Assembly: GCA_001873075.1 (NCBI GenBank)
Contig: MNYL01000046.1
Coordinates: forward strand, 1 to 30,229
DNA: 30,229 nt
From: Fibrobacteres bacterium CG2_30_45_31
Lineage (GTDB): Bacteria; Fibrobacterota; Fibrobacteria; Fibrobacterales; Fibrobacteraceae
Direction: 5' to 3'
Shown: positions 24,018 to 30,229 of the stretch, piece after piece
Position numbering within the stretch: position 1 is the first letter of the stretch
Layout of the letters: the number at the start of each line of letters is the position of its first letter
Made by a program: the position numbers and the translations under genes
Notes under the pieces: model-generated
Databases searched by the model: none
Told to the model about the DNA's origin: nothing
Seen by the model: the letters and a program-made list of their open reading frames with translations, nothing else

Positions 24018-25024
24018 AATGTTTTCGCTCCTTTTTTATAAAATGCATCCCATCTATTCCAAATCTCCAAGTACAATGGGTTTGTGCAACGACTCAAGAT
24101 ATCTTCTTTTAAGCGAAGATATTCTTTTTTCCTTGCCACATATGCCGAAATAATGAGCATAATGTTGTTGTAGGCTTGGCTTTCTGAGTCAAGGCTGGAA
24201 ATCGTTTCTAAATGAGTTTCATCTGGATCTTCAGTGACAATACGTTTCATTCTCTTATAAATTTTTTCAACAACAGAGTCAAAATAACATTTAGAAACAG
24301 ACAAAGAATCGGTATTTTTACTGAACTTATTAGAATAAATTTTCATATTGTCAAAATCGTTCTCATATAGATGTAAACTGTCGCTATAATGAGCATAAGT
24401 GCCGACTTCAAGTCCCAACCATCCAGCGAGTATCTCCTGCATACTTGTAAATTGTACAAAATTATAAGGAAGGCCTCTAAAGGCATCGTTGCTCCGCATG
24501 ATTTGAGTCCACTCCAATCTGTGTTCCCGGACTTTTAATAAAGAACAAATGTTACACGGAATATCTGCACTATTAGGCACCCCGGTGTCTTTTGGCAAAT
24601 CTTTCTCTGGATCCCATATCAATATTACCATTTGTCGTGATTCCGGCTTGTTATGTAAAATATTAAAGGCTTTCTCTAATTGATCCATTCCGAAATTATG
24701 ACGAATTCTATGGCCATAGGCGCCATGATAATGCACATCATTTCCTGAATATTTATATAAATTCGGATTCCAATAGTTAACTATTTCTGCAATATCACTG
24801 CCACTTAAAATCCAGATCAATTCGGCTAAGGCATAAGAGATGCTCATTGGCGGCATTCTATTGGAAACCCATTTTTCTTTTGGATTTTCAATTGAGAATA
24901 AGACATGTAGAAACTCATATGTACTGCCGGAACGACTAGGTACTTTCTTATTCAACGCTTTTAAGCGTTCTGCAGCCGACATCCATACCTCATTTGCCGT
25001 TTCCCCAGAACACAATATTGCCAT
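24014..25024 (-). CDS. Thymidylate-synthase-fold protein (ThyA homologue, possible dUMP hydroxymethylase)
   Basis: Protein of 336 aa in the ThyA family. Conserved features: SRQMVILIWDP (phosphate-binding Arg130), the nucleophile in DIPCN (Cys157), MRSNDAFRGLPYN with Arg177, Ser178, Asp180 and Asn188, and DSLHLYEND with the sugar-binding His and Tyr. Asn188 occupies the position that selects uracil over cytosine in this family, so dUMP is the likelier substrate. Oddities: the usual PCH has become PCN, and the following Gln-Phe is missing. The enzyme may be a specialised hydroxymethylase like those of phages with modified thymine, or a diverged thymidylate synthase. It is four bases from the kinase gene and overlaps the TIR gene. 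Confidence 0.82.
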   Translation of the reverse strand: MAILCSGETANEVWMSAAERLKALNKKVPSRSGSTYEFLHVLFSIENPKEKWVSNRMPPMSISYALAELIWILSGSDIAEIVNYWNPNLYKYSGNDVHYHGAYGHRIRHNFGMDQLEKAFNILHNKPESRQMVILIWDPEKDLPKDTGVPNSADIPCNICSLLKVREHRLEWTQIMRSNDAFRGLPYNFVQFTSMQEILAGWLGLEVGTYAHYSDSLHLYENDFDNMKIYSNKFSKNTDSLSVSKCYFDSVVEKIYKRMKRIVTEDPDETHLETISSLDSESQAYNNIMLIISAYVARKKEYLRLKEDILSRCTNPLYLEIWNRWDAFYKKGAKTL

Positions 25025-25028
25025 TTTC

Positions 25029-26690
25029 TTACTCCTTTATTAAATCATTTATGCCCCATTTAGGAGGATAAAAATATGAGATCGGTCCCTGGAGGCTGGG
25101 CCTGAACTGTTGCTTTATTCTTTTCCTTCCATGACTGGGCGATTCCTCCGGATATGCAACTCTGGAATATTTGTCTATTTCACAAAACAGATTCTGGCAG
25201 TCAATTAACTGCAAAGGCCGACCCCATAATGTTTGAAATTTCAATCCACGTGAATCAAATTCTTTTTCCTGTGAAGCAGACATATATCGAACAATATCTT
25301 CTTCAGGACAGCGGCAAGAATGATTAAAACACTTCTGTATCCCTTGATGCGCTCCGGGGCCGACAACGACAAAAGACATCTCGTCAAAATTGCACAATTG
25401 GCTATAATTTATATCGATGGCATACTGAAAGGCTAAAAATTTTCCAATGGTCGGATATGAAAGCAATATTTCATAAAGATCCTTCAGTGTTTTTGCCGCA
25501 CCTATCTTACCTGAAATTTTATCCTTCATCATATATTCCATGAGTTTCAAATTATTCTGGTGTTTTCTTTTAAATCCAAAAGCACTCCCTCCTGAAGGCA
25601 TGATATAAGCGGCTGAATATATTTTTTCCTTCTTGAGCAGCATTGATGTCAATATTTTATCATATTCCGCATAATTGTAATTTTTAAATGATATTTCGCT
25701 TAAATTTCTTTCCAGTTCGCACCACGTATCAATGCGATTAAACATTTTAAACAGGATAATTCTAAAAAACATATCTTCCGGAGTAAAATCATTCTCACTT
25801 TTGTATATGGCATTCTTAATTAAAAACTGGCTGACCCTGTCTGAAGCTCTATAGGCATTCGTAAATTTGTACTTCTGTAAAATTTTATCATCAGTCCAAG
25901 GAAAAGGTGCCCCTTGAAGCCGTGCAAAAAAGATTTGTTGCCGTTCAAAGGCAAATTTCCAATAAGCATCATATATCACTGATGGTTTAAAAATGATTCT
26001 GTTTATATAAACTGCCTTTTGAGCAAGCTTTTGATCCAATCCATTTTCTCTTAAAGACAGGGGCAAGGGATCGATTTGTCCACATTCATTTAAAATGATT
26101 TTCAATGCGATGGATACGGCTTGAGCCAACGCTTTATTATTATTTATAATCGTCAATTTCTTTTTGATTTCCGACTTTTGTGATAACTCTTGATAGCATT
26201 TCAAAATCATTTGTGTTTTTTCTGGAGTATAATCGCTAATGATACTGGCCCTTTTTATCCAAAAATATCCGGATACCTGTAACCCTTTCATGATGGCTTT
26301 TTCTGGAGAGACAATATCTTTCACGACCGATCTACTTATTCCTTCCGCAATACCATATACATATGTGGATAGCCATGATCGATCCAAAAGAACAATCTTT
26401 CCCGCCCGCATGTCTGGGATAATATGTCTATAGATATTTTCTATATGCGCCGCAATATGCAATATTTGCAGACTTACTGGATTGATCGGGTTGTTGAAAT
26501 AATTCTTCTGATGGTGATGAATATCATAAACAAGAGCGCCTAATGTTTGGGGTTCTCGACCAGGAAAACTATAAGAAGAGCACGGAAGACCATAATTTTT
26601 TAATTTATCCACCAATTCTGAAACAATGGTTGTTTTCCCTACATGATCTATCCCTTCAAAAACAAACAATTTTCCCTGCATGCTTTCCAT
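25029..26690 (-). CDS. Thymidylate-kinase-like P-loop kinase fused to a 5-hmdU-DNA-kinase-type helical domain
   Basis: I place the start at ATG 26690 (AGGGA seven bases upstream), giving 553 aa; the frame is open to 26741 without a ribosome site. Residues 1-205 resemble thymidylate kinase: Walker A FEGIDHVGKTT (11-21), SYSFPGREP, and LLDRSWLSTYVYG. The rest resembles the helical domain of 5-hydroxymethyl-dU DNA kinases and related thymine pyrophosphorylase clades: FERQQIFFARLQGAPFPWTDD, KFTNAYRASDRVSQFLI, VGPGAHQGIQ and LIDCQNLFCEIDKYSR. Those enzymes act in phage thymine hypermodification, on DNA or nucleotides. First gene of the operon with ThyA, TIR and Nmad2 genes. Confidence 0.78.
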   Translation of the reverse strand: MESMQGKLFVFEGIDHVGKTTIVSELVDKLKNYGLPCSSYSFPGREPQTLGALVYDIHHHQKNYFNNPINPVSLQILHIAAHIENIYRHIIPDMRAGKIVLLDRSWLSTYVYGIAEGISRSVVKDIVSPEKAIMKGLQVSGYFWIKRASIISDYTPEKTQMILKCYQELSQKSEIKKKLTIINNNKALAQAVSIALKIILNECGQIDPLPLSLRENGLDQKLAQKAVYINRIIFKPSVIYDAYWKFAFERQQIFFARLQGAPFPWTDDKILQKYKFTNAYRASDRVSQFLIKNAIYKSENDFTPEDMFFRIILFKMFNRIDTWCELERNLSEISFKNYNYAEYDKILTSMLLKKEKIYSAAYIMPSGGSAFGFKRKHQNNLKLMEYMMKDKISGKIGAAKTLKDLYEILLSYPTIGKFLAFQYAIDINYSQLCNFDEMSFVVVGPGAHQGIQKCFNHSCRCPEEDIVRYMSASQEKEFDSRGLKFQTLWGRPLQLIDCQNLFCEIDKYSRVAYPEESPSHGRKRIKQQFRPSLQGPISYFYPPKWGINDLIKE

Positions 26691-26899
26691 ATACGTTTCC
26701 CTAATCGCCTTCACAAATTCGCAGTGAGCTCCCTGTAGCATCCAAATGTATCTATAATATAACTTCTAAAAAGACTTTTATTGCCACCGAAATGTGCCAT
26801 AAATTCAAATCTTTTCAAAGAAAAATTTACACCCATCCATTTGTGATACTTCAGCCGTTTATATATCCCCAAAAGGCTTTTTGAAAACATAGAGGTGCT

Positions 26900-27076
26900 A
26901 TGGATTTCTTTGACTTTGACGATATTTTTGAAAAATATGATCCTTTCATTTATTCGGATTGGTTTGAACGACAGAATATTTCTGATATGCTTAGAAGGGC
27001 TGCGGATTGGATTCCACTTCATAGGGAACTTCTGAATGCATTTTATGATGACTGGATAAATGAACAAAAGGAATGA
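26900..27076 (+). CDS. Small acidic protein (58 aa), divergent from the modification operon
   Basis: A short plus-strand ORF begins with ATG at 26900, four bases after AGAGGTG. The protein starts MDFFDFDDIFEKYDPFIY and ends LNAFYDDWINEQKE. It is acidic and aromatic, with a predicted helical middle. It lies about 210 bp from the divergent kinase gene, so the two share an upstream region. I recognise no family. Its composition is reminiscent of small regulators or inhibitors, but that is a guess. Confidence 0.5.
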   Translation: MDFFDFDDIFEKYDPFIYSDWFERQNISDMLRRAADWIPLHRELLNAFYDDWINEQKE

Positions 27077-27194
27077 AGACCCTATTATTCTAGACCAGTT
27101 CATAATCTTCTCATATCACGACAGAAAGGAACTCGCTAGACTGCAAAAAGAACACAGGGACAATAATGACGAAGATAGGACACATGGAAAATGA
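27060..27194 (+). CDS. Possible 44-aa ORF overlapping the small acidic ORF
   Basis: This frame begins with an ATG inside the end of the 58-aa ORF (17-nt overlap) and encodes a charged peptide starting MNKRNEDPIILDQFIIFSYHD. No good ribosome site is visible, so translation would depend on coupling. The rest of the region to 27330 is AT-rich and I see no gene in it. Confidence 0.25.
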   Translation: MNKRNEDPIILDQFIIFSYHDRKELARLQKEHRDNNDEDRTHGK

Positions 27195-27330
27195 AAGGAA
27201 AAAGAAGACAAAAGTGATTTTCTTTTTGTAGGAATCAAAGCATAAGAAAGAATGGGAAGAGTGAGCTGGGCGAAAAAAGAGTAATCAGAATAACAACAAT
27301 GAAAAAACGCATAGCCCACTCCACCTGAAC

Positions 27331-27828
27331 TTATTCCTGAATTTCGATTCTTTTCAAAAAAGTTCTTTTGTTTCCTAGTGGGAAATCTTCTGCTCGTAAT
27401 TTGCCGTAATAGACAAGATTGAAATAGTTTCTGCTGCCAATGGCGCAGATCCACGATGACTCAAATACTTCATCTTCTGTTTTGTCCCCTATGCATTCAT
27501 CTGGAATTATTTGTTTGACGGCTGGGTCCAACTCATCTTCAGGCTCCCCAAAATAACCGAGGGCCTTAGAAAGTTTCTGTAACTTTCCATAGTCCCAATA
27601 GATATGATCAAAATAGAGGGGTGATTCGTAATAGGCAAGCAGGACATCATGCAACATCTTTCCGAAGTCTTCCCTTAGCCCCAAAATAATGGGTCTTTCG
27701 ACAGAAGGTCTGTCGTCTTTCAGTACCAGAATGGATGGCTGATTCTCGTATTCAATGATTGATAAACAGATTTCGAAATGATTGCGACTGAATGCAATCA
27801 GGGTTGTCTCGGGGGAAATAGTGTTCAT
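27331..27828 (-). CDS. Hypothetical protein (165 aa)
   Basis: I choose ATG 27828 because GAGAGAG lies about six bases upstream; an in-frame ATG at 27849 has no ribosome site. The protein opens MNTISPETTLIAFSRNHFEI and contains IILGLREDFGKMLHDVLLAYYESPLYFDHIYWDY, then an acidic stretch (GEPEDELDP). It looks like a soluble alpha/beta protein, with no signal or membrane segment. I do not recognise the family. A truncated paralogue lies at 1511-1588 with the same leader sequence, so the gene belongs to the repeated cassette at the island edges. Located between the modification operon and the AbiE pair. Confidence 0.65.
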   Translation of the reverse strand: MNTISPETTLIAFSRNHFEICLSIIEYENQPSILVLKDDRPSVERPIILGLREDFGKMLHDVLLAYYESPLYFDHIYWDYGKLQKLSKALGYFGEPEDELDPAVKQIIPDECIGDKTEDEVFESSWICAIGSRNYFNLVYYGKLRAEDFPLGNKRTFLKRIEIQE

Positions 27829-27849
27829 TATAAACTCTCTCTTTCCCAT

Positions 27850-28156
27850 TGTTTATAATATTCCACCTCAAAAAAAATTAGTTAAAGACGCACGAAAAGC
27901 ATTGGCGGAATAGACAAAGTGATGTTTTAACTTTCACAGAAAGCCAATTATGAACGAAGGTAATTTTTCAGAAAAATTCTGGAATAAGAAACTTTTCGTT
28001 AAAAAATTGGGGGTAGGGAAATATGCCGACGAATTAGTCTTATCTATGATTCTTAACATTCATCTTTAGTTCCAACATTTTCTGAATTTTCTGAATTTTC
28101 TGAATTTCTGTGATTAATGCGGTTTCATTAGGTAACTGCATCTTGTATTCTGAAGC
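27850..28156. other. Intergenic region with short tandem repeat
   Basis: AT-rich spacer between the hypothetical gene and the AbiEii toxin gene. Its only notable structure is three exact copies of the 9-mer TTTTCTGAA (28078-28104) followed by a partial fourth (to 28110). No RNA gene or terminator is evident. Confidence 0.6.
28078..28110. repeat. 9-bp tandem repeat, 3.6 units
   Basis: TTTTCTGAA occurs three times in a row and then TTTCTG. It lies about 50 bp downstream of the AbiEii stop codon. Such short arrays can vary in copy number by slippage. Confidence 0.85.
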
Positions 28157-29080
28157 CTACAAAGTCCATCCCTTCGATGGAATCCAGTGCGTAAATGGGA
28201 ATGATTCCTGTTCTGATACCAAATTCAATACTGGTAGAATAAATTGTGCAATTTCACTAATGGCATCCTGTAAAGATCCCACTGTTTCCAAGGGCTTGGA
28301 CTTTTTCACAAAACCATGCCATTGACTTTGCTTCGATAAATCAGACCAAAACTCTTCCGTCAATGCAATTGGGGGCTTAGTGGGAAAACTTGTTTTGCGC
28401 CGTTCAAAAGTACTTTTGATTGCGTCAGAAAATTGTGTTTGTTCAAATTCAAACATGCGGGATAAAAGACAAAGATCATAAAAATCTTTCATGCGACTAT
28501 TCGCGATGCCGAGCTTAACCATTGCTTCTATCTTTTCTGCGGCAAGTGTATAATGCGAATAACCCCTGATGTGAGCTTTTGGAAAATCAAGAATGGATGG
28601 GAAATCAATAAATTCAGCTTTAGGCACAACGGCATCACCAAAGCCAATATCAATCTGAATGGGGATGCGAGCCTTTCCAAGCATACCAACCATAGTGATC
28701 CGTACACCATTATATTCCTGCCATTCTTTTATTGGTTCTACTTTCAAAGAACTGATTTGAAACTGAACGCCATCATCCTCATAAGGATCTGAAATCACTT
28801 CGGCAAAAACAGTATGGAGTCGTTCAATGCTGGGATCACCAAAGCCAAGAAGATCAACGTCCTTTGTGACTCGGAAGTTTTGTCCTTTCCAAACCAGGAA
28901 CATGCTTGCACCTTTAAGAATGAACTGATTCACATACTTGGATTGACTCAAGCGGTAAAGTAACCGTTCCAATCCATACCTCGTCAGCAGCAATTCAAAA
29001 TCTGCTCCAAGTTCCTTTGATTTACGCGTAAGCTGTACACGAACAAAATGAGCAGCATTGGGTTGGGTGGGTGTACTCAA
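28157..29080 (-). CDS. abiEii: AbiEii/AbiGii nucleotidyltransferase toxin
   Basis: Protein of 307 aa, the toxin half of an AbiE-type (type IV) toxin-antitoxin pair. Motifs: FILKGASMF (53-61), RVTKDVDLL with Asp74 and Asp76 (the nucleotidyltransferase acidic pair), QIDIGFGD (142-149), AEKIEAM and SRMKDFYDL (195-203). Members transfer nucleotides to RNA or otherwise block growth during phage infection. The start is TTG at 29080: GGAGG lies seven bases upstream and the start overlaps the antitoxin stop by 4 nt, so the pair is translationally coupled. All motifs appear intact. Confidence 0.92.
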   Translation of the reverse strand: MSTPTQPNAAHFVRVQLTRKSKELGADFELLLTRYGLERLLYRLSQSKYVNQFILKGASMFLVWKGQNFRVTKDVDLLGFGDPSIERLHTVFAEVISDPYEDDGVQFQISSLKVEPIKEWQEYNGVRITMVGMLGKARIPIQIDIGFGDAVVPKAEFIDFPSILDFPKAHIRGYSHYTLAAEKIEAMVKLGIANSRMKDFYDLCLLSRMFEFEQTQFSDAIKSTFERRKTSFPTKPPIALTEEFWSDLSKQSQWHGFVKKSKPLETVGSLQDAISEIAQFILPVLNLVSEQESFPFTHWIPSKGWTL

Positions 29081-29676
29081 ACGATAGCCTCCATATAGGG
29101 TTTCATGACTTTCAGAACTCTACAAACTTTTGCCGCATCAGTGATTTCGTCCATGGTGGCTTGTTTATTTTTCCATACTTCACGCAAGGCTTCAATTGCC
29201 ACGTCAAGGCCAACCTTGCTTCGGAATTTAAAACAATCAGCAACCGTTCTTGCCGGAGAATAAATCTGGAAACGGAAAGGCCCCACAAGATGCTCTTGCC
29301 TTCCAACGGAATACGTTTTTGGATCTACAATGGTGTAGTTGATGGGAGGATACTGTACTTTGATTTTTCTCCTACCTCGGGGAAGGGTGATCCACACTTC
29401 GTGAGGAAGTTGCGTAGTTATTCCATAAACGCTCAGAGCAGACAGCAGAGAAACAGTACATTCACCCACTTGGCGAACCGCCTCAATAATGGAACTGTGC
29501 TCTATGGCGTAAAACCCATCCTTATCAATAAACAATCCCTTCGCTGATTTTTCTAAAAACCCCTGAGCATAGAGCTTATAGAGGTATCTTCTAGAAACGC
29601 CAAGACTTTCTGCCTCCGCCACTGAGATAAACCCATTTTGCTTAATTTGCTCTAGAATAGTCTCTTTTTTATTCAT
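29077..29676 (-). CDS. abiEi: AbiEi-type antitoxin and transcription regulator
   Basis: I start at ATG 29676 (MNKKETI), giving 199 aa; the frame continues to 29721 but that part overlaps the operator-like palindrome. Residues 5-50 form a winged helix-turn-helix (ILEQIKQNGFISVAEAESLGVSRRYLYKLYAQGFL). The remainder is the AbiEi antitoxin domain (SLLSALSVYGIT, EVWITLPRGRR, IYSPARTVADCFKFR). Such antitoxins bind inverted repeats in their own promoter and repress the operon. It overlaps the toxin gene by 4 nt. A decayed copy of its 5' end is found at 1405-1490. Confidence 0.9.
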   Translation of the reverse strand: MNKKETILEQIKQNGFISVAEAESLGVSRRYLYKLYAQGFLEKSAKGLFIDKDGFYAIEHSSIIEAVRQVGECTVSLLSALSVYGITTQLPHEVWITLPRGRRKIKVQYPPINYTIVDPKTYSVGRQEHLVGPFRFQIYSPARTVADCFKFRSKVGLDVAIEALREVWKNKQATMDEITDAAKVCRVLKVMKPYMEAIV

Positions 29677-29689
29677 TTTATAGTTCTCA

Positions 29690-29703
29690 ATTTGTACACA
29701 AAT
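29690..29703. promoter_or_regulatory. Operator-like inverted repeat upstream of abiEi
   Basis: ATTTGT-AC-ACAAAT, arms of 6 bp around 2 bp, begins 13 bp upstream of the abiEi start codon, where AbiEi antitoxins typically bind. The decayed left copy keeps a related palindrome (ATTTG-CATA-CAAAT, about 1487-1500), supporting a functional site. Confidence 0.5.
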
Positions 29704-29881
29704 ATAAATTAATGTAATCAATATGAGAAATTTTAGTTAAAAGAATTTTATTGTTTCTAGAATGATTGGGATACTTTTATTGGTATGATCTCTAAAAAAT
29801 CATATCATGTTCTTATGCGTTTGAATGATTGGACCAGTTTTCAGGTCACTTAGAAGACTGGTGGCTGGTTGTCTTTTTCGC

Positions 29882-30229
29882 TTTCCCCATCTATTTCAAA
29901 GTAGTGGTTTTCATAATCATCCAGAGGCTGACGATGAGCCTTGATTGCCCTTCACGTCCAGCATACCCTTCAAGCAGGATGAATTTTGATATATGTCCCG
30001 TGTGGTTGATATATCTGCATGTCCCATCATGTCACTTACTACTTCAAGAGGTTCGCCTGCACTCAAATGATGGAAGCCAAAAGTGTGCCTTAGCTGATGA
30101 AAGTGCCACTGCACTGGTGCCTTCAAATATTCACGACAGAAGACGTTTCCAATGAAGCGGCTCACGTTGTACTTGCCAAGGCTGAATCCTCTTTCAAAAA
30201 TTTTCATGATCGTGGGCGAAAAACGAATA
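29882..30229. repeat. Right copy of the recombinase direct repeat
   Basis: 29882-29986 and 30122-30229 match the left copy at 1663-1767 and 1778-1885 with 5 mismatches in 213 bp in total. The 135 bp between (29987-30121) is absent from the left copy and encodes the recombinase catalytic segment. The repeat runs off the window edge. Confidence 0.95.
29917..30229 (-). CDS. Tyrosine recombinase (phage integrase family), 5' end beyond window
   Basis: The C-terminal part of a site-specific tyrosine recombinase. Visible catalytic elements: HQLRHTFGFH (His-x-x-Arg box), MMGHADISTT with the second His, and the tyrosine in RDIYQ. The frame is open beyond the right edge. The C-terminal tail (CLKGMLDVKGNQGSSSASG) is in a different frame from the equivalent tail in the left copy (ending MKTTTLK), so a small frameshift after the tyrosine in one copy is likely and the true 3' end is uncertain. 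It could drive mobility of the island or be one unit of a larger recombinase array. Confidence 0.8.
   Translation of the reverse strand, partial: IRFSPTIMKIFERGFSLGKYNVSRFIGNVFCREYLKAPVQWHFHQLRHTFGFHHLSAGEPLEVVSDMMGHADISTTRDIYQNSSCLKGMLDVKGNQGSSSASG

Noticed and set aside
28157..28325. 71-aa plus-strand frame at 28110-28325
   Set aside because: Antisense to the end of the AbiEii gene, with no ribosome site.
1..30229. CRISPR arrays, tRNA or rRNA genes, retron or CBASS cyclase
   Set aside because: I saw no regularly spaced repeats, no cloverleaf sequences, no reverse transcriptase and no CD-NTase motifs.

Overview
The window looks like a defence or accessory island in a Fibrobacter-type genome. 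The main taxonomic clue is the gene at 354-1169: a lipoprotein with a Ser-rich linker followed by a FISUMP ('Fibrobacter succinogenes major paralogous') domain, a family strongly expanded in that phylum. Between 1.2 and 30.2 kb the window holds mostly conflict-system genes, scars of three transposon families, and two near-identical pieces of a tyrosine recombinase gene about 28.2 kb apart (1663-1885 and 29882-30229). These bracket almost the whole island.

Layout. 0.35-1.2 kb: FISUMP lipoprotein. 1.4-1.95 kb: degraded copies of genes whose full versions sit at the right edge (AbiEi, the 27331-27828 hypothetical, the recombinase). 2.0-2.6 kb: IS200/IS605 tnpA broken by a 76-bp insert. 2.65-5.6 kb, minus strand: an AGE-fold protein, a DJ-1/PfpI protein and a truncated 34-codon ORF. 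5.7-5.9 kb: IS3-like transposase remnant. 6.0-17.96 kb, plus strand: membrane protein with RyR domain, SIR2-like-TIR fusion, membrane STAND NTPase with a large C-terminal repeat region, and a giant TIR-TM-WD40-TPR-PDZ protein. 17.97-18.36 kb: frameshifted IS66 remnant. 18.8-22.86 kb, plus strand: TIR with a Cys4 motif, ThsB-like TIR, and a TIR-SLOG protein with a second, degenerate N-terminal TIR-like region. 22.9-26.7 kb, minus strand and visibly AT-richer: a tight operon of thymidylate-kinase-like/5-hmdU-DNA-kinase-helical fusion, ThyA homologue, ThsB-like TIR and Nmad2. 26.9-27.8 kb: small ORFs and a hypothetical gene. 28.1-29.7 kb: AbiE toxin-antitoxin pair. 29.9-30.2 kb: 5'-incomplete recombinase.

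How the genes may work together. Six TIR domains each keep a candidate catalytic Glu in a W-E or nearby context. SIR2 and SLOG, which are fused together in the Thoeris effector ThsA, occur here in two different proteins, each fused to a TIR. The STAND and TIR-WD40 proteins each have one membrane segment preceded by a basic stretch. This predicts NTPase or TIR in the cytoplasm and large sensor domains plus a PDZ-like end in the periplasm, a mirror image of a Toll receptor. The RyR-domain membrane protein upstream is a candidate responder. My working model (inference) is a domain-shuffled Thoeris-like NAD-nucleotide signalling network. The convergent minus-strand operon couples a ThsB-like TIR to enzymes related to phage thymine hypermodification. 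I consider that operon the most unusual unit in the window.
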